NCBI GenBank assembly: GCA_004554665.1
Contig: SFKY01000096.1
Location: 1-6,656 of the forward strand
DNA: 6,656 nt
Direction of reading: 5' to 3'
Origin: Bacteroidales bacterium
GTDB taxonomy: Bacteria; Bacteroidota; Bacteroidia; Bacteroidales; Bacteroidaceae
The notes beneath the pieces are model-generated. The model made no database searches. It saw only the letters and a program-made list of their open reading frames with translations, and was not told where the DNA came from. The translations under genes and the position numbers were made by a program. Below, piece after piece: positions 1-5,518 of the stretch (position 1 is the stretch's first letter; each line of letters starts with the position of its first letter).

Positions 1-23
1 TTGCAACCGCTTACAACAAGTAA

Positions 24-101
24 GGGCGCTTAGCTCAGCTGGTTTAGAGCATCTGCCTTACAAGCAGAGGGTCGGGGGTTCGAATCCCTCAGCGCCCACC
101 A
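24..101 (+). tRNA. tRNA-Val (anticodon UAC)
   Basis: A full cloverleaf can be folded by eye. The acceptor stem GGGCGCT (24-30) pairs perfectly with AGCGCCC (91-97). The D stem is GCTC/GAGC (33-36 with 47-50). The anticodon stem is TCTGC/GCAGA (52-56 with 64-68) around loop CTTACAA, which puts anticodon TAC at 59-61 and reads valine GTN codons. The T stem (74-78 with 86-90) contains one G-U pair and closes loop TTCGAAT. The discriminator is A98, and the 3' CCA (99-101) is encoded in the DNA. An intrinsic terminator follows within 10 bases, so this is the end of its transcript. Any promoter or further tRNA genes would lie left of the window; bases 1-23 show nothing recognisable. Confidence 0.97.
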
Positions 102-107
102 CAGAGA

Positions 108-137
108 AGTCCCACGGTAATAACCGCGGGACTTTTT
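108..137 (+). terminator. intrinsic terminator after tRNA-Val
   Basis: Bases 108-117 pair with 124-133 around a TAATAA loop, giving nine Watson-Crick pairs with one internal A/C mismatch (114/127). The downstream arm runs into a T tract (133-137). It lies directly after the tRNA and before the purB promoter, so it separates the tRNA transcript from purB. Confidence 0.9.
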
Positions 138-191
138 CGTGTTTTTGCATTTTTTTTCTTTAAACATAGATGCGCTATCAAATATAATTAG

Positions 192-199
192 TAATTTTG
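192..199 (+). promoter_or_regulatory. putative purB promoter, Bacteroidales -7 element
   Basis: TAATTTTG is an exact match to the Bacteroidales primary-sigma -7 consensus TAnnTTTG and ends 24 bases before the purB ATG. The -33 box is weak: only an ATG trinucleotide (170-172) stands 19 bases upstream where TTG would be expected. A second, imperfect T-rich TTTTG match lies at 211-217, close to the start codon. The region from 138 to 223 is otherwise A/T-rich. I see no riboswitch or obvious operator. Confidence 0.55.
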
Positions 200-223
200 T
201 AACCGAATTATATTTTGTAGGTT

Positions 224-1570
224 ATGAATTTAGACGTATTGACCGCCATATCACCTGTAGATGGGCGATATAGGGGAAAGACAGAGTCTTTGGCAGACTA
301 CTTCTCAGAGTATGCACTGATTAGATACCGTGTGCGCGTAGAGATAGAGTATTTTATCACCCTTTGCGAATTGCCCTTGCCGCAGTTGGCTTCTTTTGAC
401 CACCAGTTGTTCGGCCGTCTGCGCGATATCTATCGCTCATTTACCGAAGAGAATGCCGGAAGAGTGAAAGACATCGAGAAAATCACCAATCACGACGTGA
501 AAGCGGTAGAGTATTTTATCAAAGAAGAATTTGATAAAATCGGTGGACTTGACGCTTACAAGGAGTTCATCCACTTCGGCCTTACCTCACAGGACATCAA
601 CAACACCAGTGTCCCCCTTTCCATCAAGGAGGCACTCACCGAGGTATATATTCCACAAATAGAAGAACTGATAGCCCAGCTCTCTGAATATGCAGAGATG
701 TGGAAAGACGTGCCCATGCTGGCCAAGACCCACGGCCAACCGGCCTCTCCCACCCGTCTGGGCAAGGAGCTGATGGTTTTTGTGTACCGTCTCACGGAGC
801 AGTTGGACACTCTCAAGGCCTGCAAGCACACGGCCAAGTTTGGTGGCGCTACGGGTAACTACAACGCCCACCATGTGGCCTACCCCGCTTACGACTGGAA
901 ATCGTTCGGCAACCGCTTTGTGAGCGAGAAACTGGGTCTGGAGCGCGAGCAGTACACCACCCAGATCAGCAACTACGACCATCTGGGAAGCATCTTCGAT
1001 GCCATCCGCCGCATCCACACCATCATCATCGATCTGGATCGCGATGTATGGATGTATATCTCTATGGAATACTTCAAGCAGAAGATAAAGGCGGGCGAAG
1101 TAGGCTCGAGCGCCATGCCGCACAAGGTGAACCCCATAGACTTCGAGAATAGCGAAGGCAATCTGGGCATAGCCAATGCCGTGCTCCAGTTCCTTGCACA
1201 GAAACTTCCCGTAAGCCGTCTGCAGCGCGATTTGACCGATTCTACCGTACTGCGCAACGTTGGCGTGCCTTTAGCACATGGTGTGATAGCCATACAGAGC
1301 ACCCTGAAGGGTCTGCGCAAGCTCATCCTCAACGAGGAGCGTATCGCCGCCGACCTCGATGACATGTGGGCCGTGGTGGCCGAGGCCATCCAGACCATTC
1401 TCCGTCGCGAGGCCTATCCGCATCCCTACGAGGCACTGAAGGCGCTGACACGCACCAACCAGAAGATGACCGAAGAGACGATACACGACTTCGTCAACGG
1501 ACTTGATGTCTGCGATGATGTCAAAAAAGAACTGCTGGCTATCACGCCGCACAACTATACGGGTATCTGA
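224..1570 (+). CDS. purB: adenylosuccinate lyase
   Basis: This cytosolic enzyme of the fumarase/aspartase superfamily acts twice in purine synthesis. It splits SAICAR to AICAR plus fumarate, and adenylosuccinate to AMP plus fumarate. The 448-residue product resembles the E. coli-type PurB (about 456 residues) along its whole length. It opens with LTAISPVDGRY, and the catalytic-histidine segment AKTHGQPASPT places His170 where E. coli has His171. The superfamily signature GSSAMPHKVNP occupies 294-304 on the flexible catalytic loop, with Ser295/Ser296. It is followed by DFENSEGNLG and the QRDLTDSTVLRN segment. The protein stops at TPHNYTGI, several residues short of the E. coli C-terminus; no catalytic element is lost. 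The ATG at 224 fits the family N-terminus. No Shine-Dalgarno is visible, as is usual in Bacteroidota. The next gene follows after 83 bp with no terminator-like T tract, so read-through into rluB is possible. Confidence 0.98.
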   Translation: MNLDVLTAISPVDGRYRGKTESLADYFSEYALIRYRVRVEIEYFITLCELPLPQLASFDHQLFGRLRDIYRSFTEENAGRVKDIEKITNHDVKAVEYFIKEEFDKIGGLDAYKEFIHFGLTSQDINNTSVPLSIKEALTEVYIPQIEELIAQLSEYAEMWKDVPMLAKTHGQPASPTRLGKELMVFVYRLTEQLDTLKACKHTAKFGGATGNYNAHHVAYPAYDWKSFGNRFVSEKLGLEREQYTTQISNYDHLGSIFDAIRRIHTIIIDLDRDVWMYISMEYFKQKIKAGEVGSSAMPHKVNPIDFENSEGNLGIANAVLQFLAQKLPVSRLQRDLTDSTVLRNVGVPLAHGVIAIQSTLKGLRKLILNEERIAADLDDMWAVVAEAIQTILRREAYPHPYEALKALTRTNQKMTEETIHDFVNGLDVCDDVKKELLAITPHNYTGI

Positions 1571-1621
1571 TTGGAACATCATACATAATAAATAATTAAG
1601 GTAACAACAAGATTTATTAAC

Positions 1622-1635
1622 CCTCAGCCGTGAGG
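1622..1635 (+). other. small hairpin in the leader of the rluB-like gene
   Basis: CCTCA (1622-1626) and TGAGG (1631-1635) form a five-pair inverted repeat with a four-base GCCG loop, 18 bases before the rluB-like ATG. No T tract follows (the next bases are CTATAAAACAAC), so it is not an intrinsic terminator. It might affect translation initiation or be chance. The rest of the 83-bp gap is A/T-rich, and I see no convincing TAnnTTTG promoter in it. Confidence 0.3.
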
Positions 1636-1653
1636 CTATAAAACAACAAAAAC

Positions 1654-3111
1654 ATGGATATAGAGAACAAGACTCAGGACACAAATGCTGAGAAGAACGA
1701 AGCAAGCCGTGAAGGCTACAAGCCGACAGGCAATTTTCAAAGAGATTATCATGCAAGTGGGAAACCACAGCGGCCACGTATCCGCACCCAGCGTGCCTAC
1801 ACCACCGACCGCGACGCCAACAAAGAGGCCGGATTCCGCCCCGAAGGCTTCGGCGCTGGACTCCAAAGCGCCAGCGGTGCTTCCCAGCAGAGTTCGTACC
1901 GTCCCCGTTACAACAGCAACGGAGGTGGTTACCAACAGCGCGGCAACTACAACCAGAACCGTCAGCAGGGTGGCTATCAGCCTCGTCAGCAAGGCGGATT
2001 CCGTCCCCGTTACAACAATAACAACACCGAGGAGGGCGCAGGCTATCAGCCTCGTACCAACTATGGCCAGCCACGTCAGCAAGGCGGATATCAGCCTCGC
2101 CAGCAGGGTGGCTATCGTCCCCGCTACAACAATCCCGAAGAGGAGGGAGCCGGATTCCAGCAGGCAGGCGGCTATCGTCCCAACCGTCAGCAGGGTGGCT
2201 ACCAGCAGCGCGGCGGCTACAACCCCAATCGCCAGCAGGGTGGCTATCAGCAGCGTGGCGGCTACAACCAGAACCGTCAGCAGGGCGGCTACCAGCAGGG
2301 TGGCTATCGCCAGCGCACACCGGGTTACGACCCTAACGCAAAGTACAGTTTCAAGAAACGCATAGAATACAAGGAAGACCATATAGACCCCAACGAGCCC
2401 ATCCGTCTCAACAAATACCTCGCCAATGCCGGTGTATGCTCTCGCCGCGAGGCCGACGAATTTATCCAGGCAGGTGTGGTGACTGTTAACGGAAACGTGG
2501 TTACAGAACTGGGAACCAAGGTGCTCCGCTCTGACGAGGTGAAATTCCACGACCAGACGGTATCACTGGAAAAGAAAGTGTATGTACTGCTCAACAAGCC
2601 CAAGGACTATGTCACCACCATCGACGATCCCCAACAGCGCAAGACGGTGATGGACCTGGTGAAGAATGCTTGTCCTGAGCGCATCTACCCCGTGGGGCGT
2701 CTTGACCGCAACACGATGGGCGTGCTCCTGCTCACCAATGACGGCGAGCTGGCCTGCAAGCTCACCCATCCTAAGTTCTTGAAGAAGAAGGTCTATCACG
2801 TGTTCTTGGACAAGAACGTCACAGCTCACGACCTGCAGCAGATAGCTGATGGCATACAGCTCGAAGACGGCGAAGTACATGCAGATGCGATTGAATATGC
2901 CGACCCCAACGACAAGACTCAGGTGGGTATCGAGATCCACAGCGGCAAAAACCGCATCGTGCGCCGTATCTTTGAGAGTCTGGGCTACCACGTGGTGAAA
3001 CTTGACCGCGTACAGTTTGCCGGACTGACAAAGAAGAACTTGCGCAGAGGCGACTGGCGCTATCTCACAGAGAAAGAGGTGGACATGCTCCGTATGGGTG
3101 CCTTTGAATAA
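1654..3111 (+). CDS. rluB: RsuA/RluB-family 23S rRNA pseudouridine synthase with Gly/Gln/Arg/Tyr-rich N-terminal repeat domain
   Basis: The C-terminal half is a standard S4-plus-catalytic-domain pseudouridine synthase. The S4 RNA-binding domain starts at about residue 250 (IRLNKYLANAGVCSRREADE) and runs to about 300. The catalytic domain runs from about 310 (VLLNKPKDYVTT) to 480. It holds the family motif GRLDRNTMGVLLLTNDG with the predicted catalytic Asp351, and later the GKNRIVRRIFESLGY segment. In E. coli, RluB makes pseudouridine 2605 in 23S rRNA; RsuA, RluE and RluF are close relatives, so the exact target is inferred. The unusual part is residues 1-249. A charged leader (1-80) precedes a low-complexity tract (81-221) built of RQQGGY, RPRYN and QQRGGYN motifs. 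No Met, Val or TTG-type Leu codon lies between residue 2 and the S4 domain, so no ATG, GTG or TTG start could bypass the extension. asnS follows 32 bp later, probably on the same transcript. The family assignment is secure; the symbol is less so. Confidence 0.9.
   Translation: MDIENKTQDTNAEKNEASREGYKPTGNFQRDYHASGKPQRPRIRTQRAYTTDRDANKEAGFRPEGFGAGLQSASGASQQSSYRPRYNSNGGGYQQRGNYNQNRQQGGYQPRQQGGFRPRYNNNNTEEGAGYQPRTNYGQPRQQGGYQPRQQGGYRPRYNNPEEEGAGFQQAGGYRPNRQQGGYQQRGGYNPNRQQGGYQQRGGYNQNRQQGGYQQGGYRQRTPGYDPNAKYSFKKRIEYKEDHIDPNEPIRLNKYLANAGVCSRREADEFIQAGVVTVNGNVVTELGTKVLRSDEVKFHDQTVSLEKKVYVLLNKPKDYVTTIDDPQQRKTVMDLVKNACPERIYPVGRLDRNTMGVLLLTNDGELACKLTHPKFLKKKVYHVFLDKNVTAHDLQQIADGIQLEDGEVHADAIEYADPNDKTQVGIEIHSGKNRIVRRIFESLGYHVVKLDRVQFAGLTKKNLRRGDWRYLTEKEVDMLRMGAFE
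1894..2316 (+). repeat. in-frame tandem repeats coding the low-complexity domain (residues 81-221)
   Basis: Two repeat scales are visible. A block of about 30 residues beginning RQQGGYQPRQQGG and ending EEGAG occurs at residues 103-130 and again at 141-167, offset by 38 residues (114 bp). After this, a 15-residue (45-bp) unit NRQQGGYQQRGGYN begins at residues 177, 192 and 207; the third copy is degenerate at its end. RQQGG occurs seven times in total and RPRYN three times. By my count the 141 residues hold about 20 Arg and 18 Tyr. There is no Lys between residues 57 and 230. The DNA copies are very similar (cgtcagcagggtggctat-like) but differ at synonymous positions, so they are not fresh perfect duplications. 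Confidence 0.9.
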
Positions 3112-3143
3112 ACAGAATTGTCACTAAAAAAAGATTGTTGGAT

Positions 3144-4538
3144 ATGAAAAGAACTAAAGTTGTTGATGCACTGAAGTGCACCGACTTTGGAAAAGATATC
3201 AATGTAAAGGGATGGGTACGCACCCACCGGAGCAGCAAGGCAGTAGACTTTATTGCGCTCAACGATGGCTCCACTATCAAGAACATACAGATTGTGGTAG
3301 ACCCGACCCGCTTCGACGCACAGTTGCTTAAGAGCGTCACCACAGGCTCATGCGTCAGCATCACCGGAACACTGGTAGAGAGCCAGGGAGCCGGCCAAAG
3401 TGTGGAGATACAATGCCAAGATCTGGAGGTGTATGGCCTCTGCGGCAACGACTACCCGATGCAGAAGAAGGGGCAGAGTTTCGAATATATGCGCCAATAC
3501 GGCCATCTGCGCCTGCGCACCAACACTTTCGGGGCTATAATGCGCATCCGCCACAATATGGCTATCGCCATCCACAAGTATTTCCACGACCACGGATTCT
3601 TCTACTTCCATACGCCGCTCATCACAGCCAGCGACTGTGAGGGCGCAGGCCAGATGTTCCAGGTAACCACCAAGAACCTCTACGATCTGAAGAAGGATGA
3701 AGAGGGAAAAATCATCTACGATGACGACTTCTTCGGCAAGCAGACCTCACTCACCGTGAGCGGACAGCTTGAGGGAGAGCTTGGTGCCACGGCGTTAGGT
3801 GCCATCTATACCTTCGGTCCTACATTCCGCGCGGAAAATTCAAACACACCTCGCCACTTGGCAGAGTTCTGGATGATTGAGCCGGAAGTAGCTTTCATCG
3901 ACCTCAACGACCTGATGGATCTGGAGGAAGACTTCATCAAATACTGTGTAAACTGGGCTTTGGACAACTGCCAGGACGACTTGGAGTTCCTCAACAAGAT
4001 GATAGACAAGACCCTCATCGAGCGCTTGCGCTCGGTAGTGGCCGAGGACTTCGTTCGTCTGCCCTACACAGAGGGAATCAAGATTCTGGAAGAGGCTGTT
4101 GCCAACGGCCGCAAGTTCGAATTCCCCGTAAGCTGGGGAATGGACCTCGCCAGCGAGCACGAGCGATATCTCGTAGAGGAGCATTTCAAGAAACCGGTAA
4201 TCATGACCGACTATCCTAAGGACATCAAGGCCTTCTACATGAAGATCAACGAGGACGGCCGCACCGTTCAGGGAACCGATGTGCTCTTCCCGCAGATTGG
4301 CGAGATTATCGGAGGAAGCGTGCGTGAAGAGAGTTACGACAAGCTGACGGCTGAGATAGAGCGCCGCCACATCCCCATGAAAGACATGTGGTGGTATCTC
4401 GACACCCGCAAGTACGGAACTTGCCCCCACGGTGGATTCGGCCTCGGCTTCGAGCGCCTCATCCTCTTCGTTACGGGCATGCAGAATATCCGCGACGTGA
4501 TACCTTTCCCGCGCACCCCGAAGACAGCAGAATTCTAA
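3144..4538 (+). CDS. asnS: asparaginyl-tRNA synthetase
   Basis: This cytosolic class IIb aminoacyl-tRNA synthetase charges tRNA-Asn with asparagine using ATP. The protein is 464 residues from the ATG at 3144, against 466 in E. coli, and collinear with it. An N-terminal OB-fold anticodon-binding domain (about 1-105) contains VKGWVRTHRSSKAVDFIALNDG. The catalytic core includes TPLITASDCEGAGQMF and TVSGQLEGE. Motif 2 is FRAENSNTPRHLAEFWMIEPE with Arg229 and Glu231. WGMDLASEHERYL and YPKDIKAFYMK are typical of AsnRS, as opposed to AspRS. Motif 3 is GFGLGFERL (431-439) with Arg438, and the end is IRDVIPFPRTPKTAEF. An in-frame TTG at 3135 would add three residues, but ATG 3144 gives the expected MKRTKVVDALK start. 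The gene lies 32 bp after the rluB-like gene and is closed by a strong terminator. A dedicated AsnRS implies direct tRNA-Asn charging rather than sole reliance on the amidotransferase route. Confidence 0.98.
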   Translation: MKRTKVVDALKCTDFGKDINVKGWVRTHRSSKAVDFIALNDGSTIKNIQIVVDPTRFDAQLLKSVTTGSCVSITGTLVESQGAGQSVEIQCQDLEVYGLCGNDYPMQKKGQSFEYMRQYGHLRLRTNTFGAIMRIRHNMAIAIHKYFHDHGFFYFHTPLITASDCEGAGQMFQVTTKNLYDLKKDEEGKIIYDDDFFGKQTSLTVSGQLEGELGATALGAIYTFGPTFRAENSNTPRHLAEFWMIEPEVAFIDLNDLMDLEEDFIKYCVNWALDNCQDDLEFLNKMIDKTLIERLRSVVAEDFVRLPYTEGIKILEEAVANGRKFEFPVSWGMDLASEHERYLVEEHFKKPVIMTDYPKDIKAFYMKINEDGRTVQGTDVLFPQIGEIIGGSVREESYDKLTAEIERRHIPMKDMWWYLDTRKYGTCPHGGFGLGFERLILFVTGMQNIRDVIPFPRTPKTAEF

Positions 4539-4562
4539 ACAACGCGCGTTATACCTTACACG

Positions 4563-4594
4563 ATGCGCCTCCTACAAAAGGGGGCGCATTTTTT
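4563..4594 (+). terminator. intrinsic terminator after asnS
   Basis: ATGCGCCTCC (4563-4572) pairs with GGGGGCGCAT (4580-4589) through ten pairs, one a T-G wobble, around the seven-base loop TACAAAA. A run of six T (4589-4594) follows. It stands 24 bases after the asnS stop and closes the purB/rluB/asnS block. Confidence 0.95.
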
Positions 4595-4695
4595 ATACCT
4601 CTCCTCTGAAAGACAGCAAGATATGGCAAAATAAGGAGTAAGCAAAGGCTGTTGGAAGAAAGTCGCTATCAGGCTAAAAAAATATCAACCATTAC

Positions 4696-4726
4696 TTGTA
4701 TTTTTCACACGGATTTCTTAATTTTG
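4696..4726 (+). promoter_or_regulatory. Bacteroidales-type promoter for the envelope gene pair
   Basis: A -33 TTG (4696-4698) and a perfect -7 TAnnTTTG element, TAATTTTG (4719-4726), are separated by 20 bases, within the range known for the Bacteroides primary sigma factor. Transcription would start around 4733-4736, leaving a short A/T-rich leader of about 20-25 bases before the ATG at 4758. The -7 octamer is identical to the one upstream of purB. The stretch from 4595 to 4695 holds no gene or recognisable RNA structure. Confidence 0.75.
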
Positions 4727-4757
4727 CACATTATTAATATAAAAAGTTGCAATTATC

Positions 4758-5504
4758 ATGAGAAAGCTATTCTTATTGGCCCTAGGTTTGTTCCTTTGTA
4801 CATTTGCGACCAAGGCATACGCACAGGCTGAGGGCGAAAGCTACGAGAAAGAAGAATTCAAGTATGGCGTCTTCAAACATCTGGCAGTGGGCGCACATGC
4901 CGCTACCACGGGTTTTGGTTTGGACATAGCCACCGACATTACCAAGTTTTTGAGTCTGCGTGCAGGTCTGTCGGTCATGCCAGGCTTTAGCCTTACCACC
5001 GATGTAGACGTCAATGTAAACGGTAATGACAACCACACGATGGAAGCCAAAGGCTCTATTGGCCGTACAACGATGGAGGTGCTGCTCGATTTCTATCCCA
5101 TAGGCAATTTCTTCATTACAGGCGGCTTCTCGTTCGGCGGCTCACGCATCGTGGAGATTACCGGTCACAGCGACGAATTTGCCGGCAAAAGCGGTTCGTA
5201 TATTGAGATAGGCAAATACCAGCTTCCGGTAGACGAGAATGGCAATATCAATGGCGAGATAAAGGTGAAAGGAGTACGCCCCTACATTGGCTTTGGCTTT
5301 GGCGGTCGCGCTGTTCCCAAGCATCGCTTGGCTTTCCGTACAGAACTGGGCGTGCAGATTCACGGCACTCCGAAGGTCTGTTCCAATGGTCATGACGTAA
5401 AAGAATCGGTGTCATACGACACAGAAGACGACTTCTCTGACATCGTGGACAAACTCAAGTTCTATCCCGTTCTCAAATTCCGCCTTAGCGGCCGTATCTT
5501 CTGA
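4758..5504 (+). CDS. predicted outer-membrane beta-barrel protein of unknown function
   Basis: I do not recognise a named family. The 248-residue product begins with a Sec signal peptide: MRK, a hydrophobic core LFLLALGLFLCTF, and a likely signal peptidase I site AYA|QA after residue 22. Cys14 lies inside the core without a proper lipobox, so a lipoprotein is unlikely. The mature part is rich in Gly and in alternating hydrophobic/polar stretches typical of amphipathic strands, for example FLSLRAGLSVMPG (64-76), TTMEVLLDFYPI (104-115), FFITGGFSFGG (118-128), VRPYIGFGFGGRA (173-185) and LAFRTELGVQIHG (191-203). The chain ends FYPVLKFRLSGRIF with the terminal Phe usual in outer-membrane barrels. 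Polar segments (82-100, 136-172 and 205-232) would be loops. It has its own promoter, and the next exported gene starts 14 bp after its stop. The outer-membrane location is inferred from the strand pattern and C-terminus; the function is unknown. Confidence 0.8.
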   Translation: MRKLFLLALGLFLCTFATKAYAQAEGESYEKEEFKYGVFKHLAVGAHAATTGFGLDIATDITKFLSLRAGLSVMPGFSLTTDVDVNVNGNDNHTMEAKGSIGRTTMEVLLDFYPIGNFFITGGFSFGGSRIVEITGHSDEFAGKSGSYIEIGKYQLPVDENGNINGEIKVKGVRPYIGFGFGGRAVPKHRLAFRTELGVQIHGTPKVCSNGHDVKESVSYDTEDDFSDIVDKLKFYPVLKFRLSGRIF

Positions 5505-5518
5505 CAATCAGACCACTT

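Noticed and set aside
1894..2316. Possible CRISPR array or non-coding tandem repeat
   Set aside because: The repeats are in frame within a protein that continues into S4 and synthase domains, all periods are multiples of three, and there are no unique spacers of constant length between identical repeats.
1685..2365. A 226-codon plus-strand frame overlapping the repeat region
   Set aside because: It is an out-of-frame reading of the RluB-type repeat, rich in Val, Ala, Thr and Ser, with no domain. It exists only because the 45-bp and 114-bp repeats lack stops in this frame too.
1271..2550. Long open frames on the minus strand opposite purB and the rluB-like gene (1271-2320 and 1636-2550)
   Set aside because: They lie antisense to two well-identified genes. 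Their length over 1894-2316 comes from the G/C-rich periodic repeat, which has no stops in several frames. Their translations are compositionally odd and show no recognisable domain.
3135..3143. TTG at 3135 as the asnS start
   Set aside because: It would add only three residues. ATG 3144 gives the family-typical N-terminus, and ATG is favoured over TTG.
4595..4695. Possible small gene or small RNA between the asnS terminator and the next promoter
   Set aside because: The only ATG-led plus-strand frame (ATGGCAAAATAA at about 4623) is three codons long. No stem with a T tract or promoter-like element was found inside the stretch.
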